A DNA stretch of 64,000 bases from Streptomyces tardus. GTDB taxonomy: Bacteria; Actinomycetota; Actinomycetes; Streptomycetales; Streptomycetaceae. Position numbers and translations under genes: made by a program. The notes under the pieces are model-generated. The model was not told the DNA's origin. It saw only the letters and a list, made by a program, of their open reading frames with translations, and made no database searches. The DNA lies in NCBI RefSeq assembly GCF_018101125.2, contig NZ_JAELVF020000001.1, positions 541,189 to 605,188 of the forward strand, in the 5' to 3' direction. This document shows, one piece after another, positions 45,931 through 55,025 of this stretch. Within the stretch, counting starts at the first letter, position 1. The number at the start of each line of letters is the position of its first letter.

Positions 45931-46667
45931 AAGACCCGTCCTTCCGCAGATCAGTCTCGCTGTTCCGCGCCTTCATGAACGAGCAGGAGGACCCCGAGCA
46001 CTGCTACCAGCTGCTCGCCCGGGACGCCGCCTCGCAGGTGGAGCGGTACGAGCCACTGCGGGGTGCCACCGTGCTCGACATCGGTGGCGGCAGCGGGCAC
46101 TTCACCGAGGAGTTCCGCCGCCGCGGCGCGCGCAGCTACCTCTTCGAGCCCGATCCGCAGGAGCTGGGAGCGGGCGGTCGAAGGACGCCGGGCTCGGTCC
46201 TCGCGGACGGCTATCTGCTGCCCGTCGCCGACGGCACCGCGGATGTCACCTTCTCCTCCAACGTGCTGGAGCACGTCTCCGATCCGCAGACCTTCCTCAG
46301 CGAAATGGTCCGCGTCACCCGCCCCGGCGGGCTGATCTACGTCTCCTTCACCAACTGGTACTCCCCCTGGGGCGGGCACGAGACGGCACCCTGGCACTAC
46401 TTCGGTGCCGCCCGGGCCCGTGCCCGCTACCGGCGGAAGACCGGCCGACCGGCCAAGCACACCCTCGGCGAGAACCTCTTCGCCGTGCACATCGGTCCCA
46501 CCCTGCGCCATGTAAGGGCACGTGACGACGTGGAACTCGTCACCGCCCGGTCCCGCTACTGGCCCTTCCTGGCGAGCGCGATCACCCGAGTCCCCGGCGT
46601 ACGCGAGTTCGCCACCTGGAACCTTCTCCTCATTCTGCGGCGGTGTCCCCATGTCGACGAGCACTGA
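45927..46667 (+). CDS. Class I SAM-dependent methyltransferase (operon gene 2)
   Basis: A 246-residue methyltransferase: motif I VLDIGGGSGHFTEEF, SYLFEPDPQ and FSSNVLEHVSDPQTFLSEM followed by VTRPGGLIYVSF. These are typical of O-methyltransferases of the SAM-MT 11 type. GTG start overlaps the GT4 stop; the gene overlaps the start of the AftD-like gene by 17 nt. It may methylate a glycan or lipid intermediate. Confidence 0.86.
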   Translation: MKDPSFRRSVSLFRAFMNEQEDPEHCYQLLARDAASQVERYEPLRGATVLDIGGGSGHFTEEFRRRGARSYLFEPDPQELGAGGRRTPGSVLADGYLLPVADGTADVTFSSNVLEHVSDPQTFLSEMVRVTRPGGLIYVSFTNWYSPWGGHETAPWHYFGAARARARYRRKTGRPAKHTLGENLFAVHIGPTLRHVRARDDVELVTARSRYWPFLASAITRVPGVREFATWNLLLILRRCPHVDEH

Positions 46668-49600
46668 TTCCACGCTCCAGTTCGCGCCAGGACGGCGGCG
46701 ACGGGGCCCTGACGAGCGGCCGCGCTCCCGGCGGTGGCTCTTTGGTTTCTATGCCGTCGTGCTGCTGTGCTTCGTGATCGCGGCCCCCGGCCTGGTCACC
46801 TTCGAGACGAAGCTCGGTGTCGTACTCGACCCGTGGAAGTTCCTCGGCGACCTCGGCCAACTGTGGTCGGACGAGTCGGGCTTCGGCGGTCTGACCAACC
46901 AGTACATCGGCTACCTCTTCCCGATGCTGCCGTTCTACGCGCTGACCGATCTGATCGGTCTGCCGGTCTGGCTGGCCGAGCGGCTGTGGCTGGCGCTGGT
47001 GGTCACCACCGCGTTCTGGGGCGCACTGCGCCTGGCCGAGCGGCTGCGCATCGGCTCGCCCGCGACCCGGCTGGTGGGAGCCACGGCGTACGCGTTGTGG
47101 CCGACCTTCACCATCATCGTCGGCTCCACTTCGGCCGGCGCCCTGCCCGGCGCCGTACTGCCCTGGGTGCTGCTGCCGCTGATGTCGGAGCGGCTGAGCG
47201 CCCGGGTGGCGGCGGCGACCTCGGCGCTGATCATCCCGTTCATGGGTGGTGTGAACGCCGCGTCCACCCTCTGCGCGCTGCTGCCGGTCGGCCTCTACCT
47301 GGTCACCCGCACCGGACGCCGGCGCACCTCGCTGCTGCTGTGGTGGCTGCCCGGCGCGCTGCTCGCGACGCTGTGGTGGACGATCCCGCTGATGCTGATG
47401 GGCTCGTACGTCGAGAACTTCATGGCCTACGTCGAGCAGGCGTGGAACACCACCAGCACCATGTCGGCCGTCGAGATGCTGCGCGGCACCGGCAACTGGG
47501 TCGGCTATCTGAACTTCGGCAGCGCCTGGCTGCCCGCCGGCTGGCTGCTGGTCACCGGCGTCCTCGCGATCATCGGTACGACGCTGGCGGCGGCGCTGGG
47601 CCTGGCCGGTCTGGCCCGGCGGGACATGCCCGAGCGGCGCTGGCTGATGCTGACCGCGATCGTGGTGACCGCCGTGATGCTCGCCGGTTACGCCGGTTCG
47701 CTGGGCGCCCCGTTCGCGGAGGGAGTGCAGAGCCTGCTGGACGGTGCGCTCAAGCCCTTCCGGAACATCTACAAGTTCCAGCCCGGTCTGGCTCTTGCGC
47801 TGGCGCTCGGACTGGCCCACCTCGTCGCGGTGTTCGCCCGCAGCGACGGCGCCAGGCCACTGCCCGGACGGCGCTTCCTGCCCGCGCTCGCGGCGGCCCT
47901 GGTACTGCCGGCGATGGCGCTGCCGTACCTCAACGGCGATGTGCTCCAGCCCGGCGGCTTCAAGGAGCTGCCCAAGCACTGGCAGCAGACCGCCGACTGG
48001 CTGGAGGACAACTCCCCCGAGAACCGCGCGCTGGTGGTCCCCTCCACCGCGCACGGCATCTACACCTGGGGTTCGCCGATCGACCAGCCGCTGCACGTAC
48101 TCGCCGAGTCGCCCTGGGCGCAGCGGGACTACGTGCCGTTCGGCACTCCCGGCGAGCGCCGGATGATGGACGCGGTCGAGCAGGCGCTGATGAGCGGCGG
48201 CGAGGTGCCGGGCCTGTCGGACTACCTGGGCCGCGCGGGCCTGCACAACGTGGTCGTCCGCAACGACCTCGACCCGGACCAGGTCGGCTACGTGCCGCCG
48301 CAGACGGTGAAGCGGACGCTGGAGGCGTCCGGGTACAAGAAGGTCAAGGACTTCGGTCCGACCGTCACTGCCGGCCGCATCCCCGCCGACACCCCGATCG
48401 AGATCCAGGGCTTCTACCCGCGGCAGAAGTCGGTGGAGATCTACGAGCCCGCCGAGACGAAGCGGCCCTCGCAGGTCGCCGCGCAGCCGGTCTCGGAGAC
48501 GGCGCGTCTGAGCGGTGGACCGGAGTCGATGCTGCCGCTGTCGGCGGACCCGAACTTCCGCGACCGGCCGGTGGTGCTGACCGGGGACAACCACCCGGGC
48601 ATCGGCAACCCGAGCCTCCAGGTCAACGGTGACGGGCTGCGCCGGGCGGACACCCGCTTCGGCCTGATCAACAACAACACGTCGTACACCTACACCAAGG
48701 ACGAGAAGAACCACGAGGGCAGCCTCCAGGACGCCGGCAAGGAGCCGAAGCAGATCCTGCCGAGTCCGCAGCTCAAGCACCAGACGGTCGCCGAGCTGCG
48801 CGGCGCGAAGAACGTCACCGCCTCCAGCAGTGGCAGCTGGCTCTTCCACATGCCGCAGTTCGACCCGGTCAACGCCTTCGACGGCAACCCCGAGTCGGGT
48901 TGGGCCGAGGCGAGTGCGGGCGACAGCACCGGCGAGTGGATCAAGGTCGACTTCGACGGGGCGACCGACATCCCCGGTTCGATCGACCTGACCCCGCTCG
49001 CGGGCGACGGCGTCCGTCCCTCGGTGACCGGCGTGAAGGTCGAGACCGACCGCGGTTCCGAGGAGAGCACCCTCCAGCCCAACGACGGGACCCAGCGCGT
49101 CAAGGCGCCGCGGGGCACCGCGAAGTGGCTGAAGCTGACCATCACCGATGTGCAGGAGTCGCGGGCCGGGATCACCGGCGCCGGCTTCGCGGAGATCGAG
49201 ATCCCCGACGTCCAGGTGACCAGGATGCTGGCGCTGCCGAACGACGCCCCGGGCGACCGGACGGAGTCGGAGATCTACTCCATGCACCGCAGCCCCGACC
49301 CGGGCGGGCTGAACCCGGCCGGCATTGAGTCCGGACTGCACCGACAGTTCACCAGCGAGCGGTCGGCGGAGTACACGCTGAAGGCCAGCGCCACCCCGGT
49401 GCCCGGCAGCGCGTACGACGACATGCTGGACGAGATCGCCCCCGGCTCCCGCGACCGGATCACCGCGAGCGCCGAGTCGGTCAGCCCCACCGGCGTCTCG
49501 CTGAGTGCGCGCAACCTGGTGGACGGTGACCTCACCACCGCCTGGATCGCGGGCGACAAGCCGGTCATCCGGCTCTCGTGGCCGGAGAAGACCGAGGTCG

Positions 49601-50976
49601 ACTCGATGGTCCTCTCGGCCGCCGGCGGTGTCTCCGCCAAGCCGGCCGAGGTGGAGATCACCTCCGACGACGGTGCTGTCACCACCTCCGTCGACGAGAA
49701 CGGCTGGGCGCGCTTCGAGGCCATGGAGACGGACTCCATGCAGATCACCATCACCAAGACCGCGCCCACCACGCTGCACAACCCGGTCGCGGGTGACGAC
49801 ATCCAGCTGCCGGTCGGTCTGAACGAACTGCACGTCCCGGCGCTGGAGGACTTCCGCGTCGAGGCGCCGGCGGCCGACCGGAAGTTCGAGCTGGAGTGCG
49901 GCGACGGACCGATGGTCGCGATCGACGGCACTCTGCACGCCACCAAGGCGTCCGGCAAGGTCAGCGATCTCACCGAGCGGCGGCCGATCTCGGTCGAGCT
50001 GTGCGCGGGTGACCAGAAGAACGGCACCATCGAGCTGGACAGCGGCAAGCACACGCTGGAGACCGGCAGCGGCGGTCCGCTGGCGATCAACGACCTCACC
50101 CTCACCCGCGGTGACACCGCGCCGAAGGCGAGCGCCGAGCGCGCGGTCACCGTCAAGGACTGGGCGGGCGAGGCCCGCGAGGTCGAGGTCGGCTCCGGCG
50201 AAGCCTCGTACCTGCGTACGCACATGAACATCAACAAGGGCTGGAAGGCCACGCTCGACGGCAAGGAGCTCACCTCGCTGCGGCTCGACGGCTGGCAGCA
50301 GGGCTACCTGGTCCCGGCCGGCGAGGGCGGCACCGTCAAGCTGGAGTACACCCCGACGACGTACTACCAGGGCGGTCTCGCGGTCGCCGGGGTCGGCATC
50401 GTCGGACTGCTGGGCATGGCGTTCATCCGTCGCCGCGGCGGCGAGCCGCTGGGTGCCCAGGACGCTGCTCCGGCGCCGAGCTGGGTGCTGGGCGGTGTGG
50501 TGCTGACCCTGGTGTTCGCACTGATCGCCGGTCCGTACGCGCTGATCGTGCCGGCCCTCGCGGTGGTGGCCTGGCTGCGTCCGCGCTGGCTGGTGCCGCT
50601 GTCGGCGGCTGCCATGCTGGGTGCCGGTGTGATCGTGGCGCTCGGCGCGGGCGACGGGTACGCGGCGGACGCCGGTGCGTTCGGCTGGCCCGCCCAGGCG
50701 TTGGCGCTGCTGGCGCTGGCGGCGGCGCTGGTCACCGTGCCGCAGCGGGAGCGCGCCGAGGAACCGCAGGACGAGCGGCCGAGCTACACCGAGCCCGCGC
50801 CCGCCTCGGCCGGCGGTATGCCCGCACCGACGCTGCCGCACCGCCACCCGGAGCAGCAGCAGGGTCAGCAACAGCAGACCCAGCAGCCCCAGCAGAACGG
50901 CCCCGCGCAGCAGGATCAGCACGGCCCTCAGCACGGCGGCCCGTCCGCGCCCCCCGGGGAGGAACCCTCTCGATGA
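46651..50976 (+). CDS. AftD-like alpha-(1->3)-arabinofuranosyltransferase-family membrane protein
   Basis: A 1441-residue protein. The N-terminal part (to about residue 440) is a GT-C transferase with a dozen hydrophobic segments and conserved acidic residues (FGGLTNQYIGYLFPMLPF, LWPTFTIIVGSTSAGALPGAVLPW). The middle is extracytoplasmic with two discoidin-like carbohydrate-binding domains (NVTASSSGSWLFH to GEWIKVDF; LVDGDLTTAWIA). Three to four C-terminal helices and a Gln-rich tail follow. Mycobacterial AftD adds arabinose to arabinogalactan; the Streptomyces substrate is not established. ATG 46651 inside the previous gene; next gene overlaps by 4 nt. Confidence 0.9.
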   Translation: MSTSTDSTLQFAPGRRRRGPDERPRSRRWLFGFYAVVLLCFVIAAPGLVTFETKLGVVLDPWKFLGDLGQLWSDESGFGGLTNQYIGYLFPMLPFYALTDLIGLPVWLAERLWLALVVTTAFWGALRLAERLRIGSPATRLVGATAYALWPTFTIIVGSTSAGALPGAVLPWVLLPLMSERLSARVAAATSALIIPFMGGVNAASTLCALLPVGLYLVTRTGRRRTSLLLWWLPGALLATLWWTIPLMLMGSYVENFMAYVEQAWNTTSTMSAVEMLRGTGNWVGYLNFGSAWLPAGWLLVTGVLAIIGTTLAAALGLAGLARRDMPERRWLMLTAIVVTAVMLAGYAGSLGAPFAEGVQSLLDGALKPFRNIYKFQPGLALALALGLAHLVAVFARSDGARPLPGRRFLPALAAALVLPAMALPYLNGDVLQPGGFKELPKHWQQTADWLEDNSPENRALVVPSTAHGIYTWGSPIDQPLHVLAESPWAQRDYVPFGTPGERRMMDAVEQALMSGGEVPGLSDYLGRAGLHNVVVRNDLDPDQVGYVPPQTVKRTLEASGYKKVKDFGPTVTAGRIPADTPIEIQGFYPRQKSVEIYEPAETKRPSQVAAQPVSETARLSGGPESMLPLSADPNFRDRPVVLTGDNHPGIGNPSLQVNGDGLRRADTRFGLINNNTSYTYTKDEKNHEGSLQDAGKEPKQILPSPQLKHQTVAELRGAKNVTASSSGSWLFHMPQFDPVNAFDGNPESGWAEASAGDSTGEWIKVDFDGATDIPGSIDLTPLAGDGVRPSVTGVKVETDRGSEESTLQPNDGTQRVKAPRGTAKWLKLTITDVQESRAGITGAGFAEIEIPDVQVTRMLALPNDAPGDRTESEIYSMHRSPDPGGLNPAGIESGLHRQFTSERSAEYTLKASATPVPGSAYDDMLDEIAPGSRDRITASAESVSPTGVSLSARNLVDGDLTTAWIAGDKPVIRLSWPEKTEVDSMVLSAAGGVSAKPAEVEITSDDGAVTTSVDENGWARFEAMETDSMQITITKTAPTTLHNPVAGDDIQLPVGLNELHVPALEDFRVEAPAADRKFELECGDGPMVAIDGTLHATKASGKVSDLTERRPISVELCAGDQKNGTIELDSGKHTLETGSGGPLAINDLTLTRGDTAPKASAERAVTVKDWAGEAREVEVGSGEASYLRTHMNINKGWKATLDGKELTSLRLDGWQQGYLVPAGEGGTVKLEYTPTTYYQGGLAVAGVGIVGLLGMAFIRRRGGEPLGAQDAAPAPSWVLGGVVLTLVFALIAGPYALIVPALAVVAWLRPRWLVPLSAAAMLGAGVIVALGAGDGYAADAGAFGWPAQALALLALAAALVTVPQRERAEEPQDERPSYTEPAPASAGGMPAPTLPHRHPEQQQGQQQQTQQPQQNGPAQQDQHGPQHGGPSAPPGEEPSR

Positions 50977-51424
50977 CCGCACAGCGCATCCCGTTCCCGG
51001 TGGTGGACGAGATCTCCCGGCACACCCGTTCCGCGAGTGAACCGGAGAACGTCCACGTCGAGCTCCACCTGCCGGGCCGGATGGATCCCAAGCGGCTGAG
51101 CAAGGCCGTGCGGGAGGCGCTTCGGCGCCACCCGCGGGTCCTGGTCCGGCAGGCACCGGGACGCTGGTGGCACCGCGCGTACGAGTGGGAGCTGACCGAG
51201 GAGCCGGACGTCGATCCGGTCTCCTGGCCCGGCGGCAGCCTCGAAGAGGCCCGCCGCCGGGCGATCGGCAGCATCCCGCCGCTGCACCTCTCGCCACCGG
51301 TGCGCATCGAGGCCGTCGAGCCCAACGCGGCCGAGGGCGGCGGCACCGTGCTCGTCGCGTGCGTCAACCACACCGCGCTGGACGGCCCCGCCTTCCTGCG
51401 GGTGCTGGCCACCGCCGCCGAGCC
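50973..51424 (+). pseudogene. Condensation-like acyltransferase, 5' part
   Basis: Starts ATGA-coupled to the AftD gene: MTAQRIPFPVVDEISRHT. It has VELHLPGRMDPKRLSKAVREALRRHP and CVNHTALDGPAFLRVLATAAE, where the H-T-A-L-D-G stretch resembles the HHxxxDG active site of condensation/acyltransferase enzymes with one His replaced. After LATAAE the frame enters inverted repeat C, so the native middle is missing. The 3' half resumes at about 51880. Confidence 0.78.
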
Positions 51425-51877
51425 GAACTGCGGCTCACCCGGGAGGAGACGGCGCTGCTCGACGCACTGCCGGCACCCGCGGGCGCCCGGCAGTGACACC
51501 TCCGCCCCCGGCGCACTCCGCCGCAGCCGCACTCCCCGCCCACCGCCCCTGCGCGGGAGACGCGGGAACGCGGGGCGCGAGGGCGCGTTCCGGCGCGGTG
51601 GCCCGGTGGGGCGGCACCGGCCAGGATGCCCAGAGGCCTGGCCGGTGCCGCCCCACCGGGCCACCGCGCCGGAACGCGCCCTCGCGCCCCGCGTTCCCGC
51701 GTCTCCCGCGCAGGGGCGGTGGGCGGGGAGTGCGGCTGCGGCGGAGTGCGCCGGGGGCGGAGGTGTCACTGCCGGGCGCCCGCGGGTGCCGGCAGTGCGT
51801 CGAGCAGCGCCGTCTCCTCCCGGGTGAGCCGCAGTTCGGCGGCGGCGGTGGCCAGCACCCGCAGGAAGGCGGGGCCG
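51383..51877. repeat. Long inverted repeat C (fold-back in the acyltransferase)
   Basis: Arms 51383-51625 and 51637-51877; the left arm is 2 nt longer (an extra ag near 51420). The centre is an exact 32-bp copy (51612-51643) of 52400-52431 near the 3' end of the same gene, itself a small hairpin GGCCAGG/CCTGGCC. Thus the loop of this palindrome comes from 0.8 kb downstream. Confidence 0.9.
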
Positions 51878-52581
51878 GCACCCCGGCGGGTCGCGGCAAC
51901 GGGATGGCGGTCCTCGACCTGCCGGTACCCACCCGGCCCAAGGGCGCCCCGTACACGGTCAACGACCAGCTGCTGGTCGCCACCTTCCTCACCGTCGTGC
52001 GCTGGAACCGCGAACACGGCGCGCGGGTCGAGCCGGTGCGGATCACCATGCCGGTGGACGACCGGCCGCGCACCGAGGACATGCCCATCGGCAACGGCAC
52101 CCGGCTGGTCGAGGTCACCTTCGGCGACGAGGAGCGCGACCCGGAGAACACCGCCCGGCTGCTGCGCGCCACCGCCGCCCGCACCAAGGCGCTCAAGGGC
52201 CGGCCCAGGGCGCAGCTCGGGCTGAGCGGTTCACTGCTCACCACCCCCGTACTGCCGGTCGGCGTACGGGCGTTGAGCACCAGGGCGCTGCGGGTCGCCG
52301 CCTCGCCGTGGGCGTCGACGACGCTGCTCTCCAACCTCGGCCGCATCCCCTATCCGATGGATTTCGGCGACGCGGGCAGGGCCACCGCAGTGTGGGTCTC
52401 GGCACCGGCCAGGATGCCCAGAGGCCTGGCCGTCACCACCACGTCCACCGGCGGCCGGCTCCAGCTGGTGCTGCGCTGGTCGCGGGCCCGGCTGGACGAC
52501 AGCGCGGGTGAACTCCTCGGCGAGATCTTCACCGAGTCGCTCCACACCACCGCGCGCACCACCCCGGAGGCCGCGACATGA
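51878..52581 (+). pseudogene. Condensation-like acyltransferase, 3' part
   Basis: Native sequence resumes with GTPAGRGNGMAVLDLPVPTRPKG and continues through YTVNDQLLVATFLTVVRWNRE and NLGRIPYPMDFG to the stop at 52579-52581, about 234 residues. The condensation-like fold probably joins an acyl group or starter unit to the glycan. Its 4-nt overlap with the next methyltransferase shows the operon continues. A native gene would have about 60-100 extra residues in the middle. Confidence 0.75.
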
Positions 52582-53363
52582 CAGCTCAGTCAGGCAGTAC
52601 GGAGACCGACGGCGCACGGGAGGCCCGCGCACGCGGGTCGGACGAGCCGCGCGACAGCCTCCAGGCGCTCTACGAGGACCCGGCCACCCCGGTCGCCTCG
52701 GGCCCGGACCGCTCCCGGCGCCAGGCCCGCATCCTCGCCCGCGCCCTCGGCCGCACCGAGCCCGGCGTGATCCTCGACATCGGCTGCGGAGACGGCAGCG
52801 CGGCGGCGACCGCGGCACCGATCCTGCGCCCGCACCGGCTGGTCGGCGTGGACTGGTCGCAGGACGCGCTGCGCCGCGCCAACCGCCATCTGACCGCTGT
52901 GCGCGGCGGGCTGGACGATCCCGGGCTGCCGTTCGCCTCCGGCAGCGCGGACGCGGTGCTCTTCAGCGAGGTCATCGAGCACCTCGTCGACCCGGACGCG
53001 GCGCTGGACGAGCTGCGGCGGGTGCTGCGTCCCGGCGGCCACCTGCTGCTCTCCACCCCGAACCTGGCGGCCTGGTACAACCGCGCGCTGCTGCTCGGCG
53101 GTGTCCAGCCGGTCTTCTCCGAGGTCTCGATGCGCGGGATCTACGGCCGTCCCGGCAAGCAGGTCGTCGGACATCTGCGGCTGTACACGGCCCGGGCGCT
53201 GCGGCAGATGCTCCCGGCCGCCGGCTTCGAGGTGGTGCGGATGAGCGGCGCCCCGTACCACGACGTGCCCAGGCCCTTCCGGCCGCTGGACCGGCTGGCC
53301 TGCCACGCTCCCTCGCTCGCCTCGATCCTGCTCGTGCACGCCCGGCGCAGGGAAGGCAGCTAG
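52578..53363 (+). CDS. Class I SAM-dependent methyltransferase (operon gene 5)
   Basis: A 261-residue methyltransferase with motif I VILDIGCGDGSAAATAA, VGVDWSQDALRRANRHL, LFSEVIEHLVDPDAALDELRRVLRPGGHLLLSTPN. This matches ubiE-like enzymes. An acidic N-terminus of 30 residues is variable. Overlaps the previous gene by ATGA and ends 2 nt before the next start. Confidence 0.88.
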   Translation: MTAQSGSTETDGAREARARGSDEPRDSLQALYEDPATPVASGPDRSRRQARILARALGRTEPGVILDIGCGDGSAAATAAPILRPHRLVGVDWSQDALRRANRHLTAVRGGLDDPGLPFASGSADAVLFSEVIEHLVDPDAALDELRRVLRPGGHLLLSTPNLAAWYNRALLLGGVQPVFSEVSMRGIYGRPGKQVVGHLRLYTARALRQMLPAAGFEVVRMSGAPYHDVPRPFRPLDRLACHAPSLASILLVHARRREGS

Positions 53364-53365
53364 CC

Positions 53366-54823
53366 GTGTGGCTGGGCGTGGCAGCCGCACTGCTGGCCAA
53401 CCTCCTCATCAGCATCGGCTTCGTGGTGGAGAAGCGTGCGCTGACGGGGCTGCCGCCGCTGTCGGCGACCCGCCCCCAGCAGCTCGTACTGCACCTGCTG
53501 CGCAGTCCGTTGTGGATCGTGGGCGCGGCCTCGCTGGCGCTCGGTTTCCTCGCGCAGCTCGCGGTCTACCGGACGCTGCCGCTGATGGCGGCGCAGGGAC
53601 TGTTCGTCACCGGTCTGGTGATGCTCCTGCTGCTGTCCTCGGTCTTCCTCGGCGAGGAGTCCAGCGGTCGGGAGCGCTGGGGAATGGCGTCGATCGTGGT
53701 GGCGCTGGTGATGATCGTGCTGTCGCTGCGCGGCGACACCGAGGAGATCAGCCGCAGCGCCCCGACGGCCGTCATGGTGGCGATCGTGGTGCCCTCGATC
53801 CTGGCGGGGCTCGCGCTGTTCGCGGGCGCCGAACGCAGGTCGAAACGCCGCCACCGCCTGCCGACGGCGGGTGTGCCCTACGGGGCGGCGGTCGGTTTCC
53901 TGTACGGCGTCAGCTCGCTCGCCATCAAGGGCGTCGCCGGGCTGCTGGACACCGCGGACCTGGCCGGCTCGGTCACCTCGGTGCTCACCTCGCCGTACCC
54001 GTACATCCTGATGGTCACCGGTTCGACCGGCCTGGTGCTCTCGCAGACCGCGCTCCAGCGGTGCCGCGCGTCGCTGATCGTGCCGGTGTGCACGACGGTG
54101 ACGTTCCTGTACACCGTCGCCGCGGGCACGGTCGCCTTCTCCGAGCCGCTGCCCGAGGACCCGCTGCGGCTCGCGCTGCGGCTGGGCGGCTCGGTGCTCG
54201 CGGTCTCCGTACTGCTCACCATGCCGCGGCACGACGAGCCCCCGCAGCACGGCCCGGAGCGTTCCGAGGCCGGTCCGGACGCGGACGGCGGCACCGGCCC
54301 GGACGCCGACGGGGGCGCGCCGCAGGTGCCGCCCACGTATCTGGACGGCACCCCGGTCACCGGTCCCCCGGTCGGCGGCCTCTACCTGGACGGCTCCCCC
54401 GTCCCCGGAGGCCCGCACGACACCCCCGCGCACGGCACCCCCGTACCCGGCACTCCCGCGCAGATCTCGCCCGGTCGTCTCCCACCCACACGCGCCCCGG
54501 CCCTGCCCGTCTCGCCCGGGCCCGTCTCGCCCGAGCCCGTCTCGCCCGGTCGCGGCGAGGAGCCTCCCGGCCGGGAGGCGGCAGAGCGCGGGGAGGGCCG
54601 TCCACCGTCGGGCGGCGACTCCCCCAACGGCCGTTCCGTCAACGGCACTTCACCCGTCCAGGGTGCGTCCGGCAGCCCACCGGCCGCACCGTCCGCCCAG
54701 GGGCCGCGCACCGCGCGTCGGCCCGAACCCCGCCCCCACCCGTCAGGGCCCACGGCTCGCAAGGTCAACGGCACGCGACCGGCCCACGAAACGCACGAGG
54801 AAGGCAGCCGTCATGTCACCTGA
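53366..54823 (+). CDS. DMT/NIPA-like multi-pass membrane protein with Pro-rich tail
   Basis: A 485-residue protein from GTG 53366. The first 290 residues have about nine hydrophobic segments (ANLLISIGFVVEKRALTG, LALGFLAQLAVYRTLPLMAAQGLF, LIVPVCTTVTFLYTVAAGTVAF), the pattern of drug/metabolite or Mg transporter NIPA proteins. The last 195 residues are Pro/Gly-rich and disordered. Possibly it exports a glycan or lipid-linked intermediate. The stop overlaps the Trm112 gene. Confidence 0.78.
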   Translation: MWLGVAAALLANLLISIGFVVEKRALTGLPPLSATRPQQLVLHLLRSPLWIVGAASLALGFLAQLAVYRTLPLMAAQGLFVTGLVMLLLLSSVFLGEESSGRERWGMASIVVALVMIVLSLRGDTEEISRSAPTAVMVAIVVPSILAGLALFAGAERRSKRRHRLPTAGVPYGAAVGFLYGVSSLAIKGVAGLLDTADLAGSVTSVLTSPYPYILMVTGSTGLVLSQTALQRCRASLIVPVCTTVTFLYTVAAGTVAFSEPLPEDPLRLALRLGGSVLAVSVLLTMPRHDEPPQHGPERSEAGPDADGGTGPDADGGAPQVPPTYLDGTPVTGPPVGGLYLDGSPVPGGPHDTPAHGTPVPGTPAQISPGRLPPTRAPALPVSPGPVSPEPVSPGRGEEPPGREAAERGEGRPPSGGDSPNGRSVNGTSPVQGASGSPPAAPSAQGPRTARRPEPRPHPSGPTARKVNGTRPAHETHEEGSRHVT

Positions 54824-55025
54824 CGACCCGCTCCTGAAGATCCTGGTCTGTCCGCTGGACAAGGGCGCACTCGTCCTGATCGAGGACGAGATGGCGCTCT
54901 ACAACCCGCGGCTGCGGCGCCGCTACCCCATCGTGGACGACATCCCGCAGCTGCTCCCCTCCTCCGGCGAACCGGTGAGCGACGAGGAGCACGCGCGGTA
55001 CGGCGACCGGGTCGGTCTGTCATGA
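54813..55025 (+). CDS. Trm112-family small protein
   Basis: A 70-residue protein: LLKILVCPLDKGALVLIEDE, then PRLRRRYPIVDDIPQLLP. Trm112-like proteins activate methyltransferases in eukaryotes; bacterial ones are often next to methyltransferases. Only one Cys (CPLDKG) is present, so the zinc site is incomplete. The ATG lies inside the previous gene, and the stop is ATGA-coupled to the FkbM gene. Confidence 0.88.
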   Translation: MSPDDPLLKILVCPLDKGALVLIEDEMALYNPRLRRRYPIVDDIPQLLPSSGEPVSDEEHARYGDRVGLS

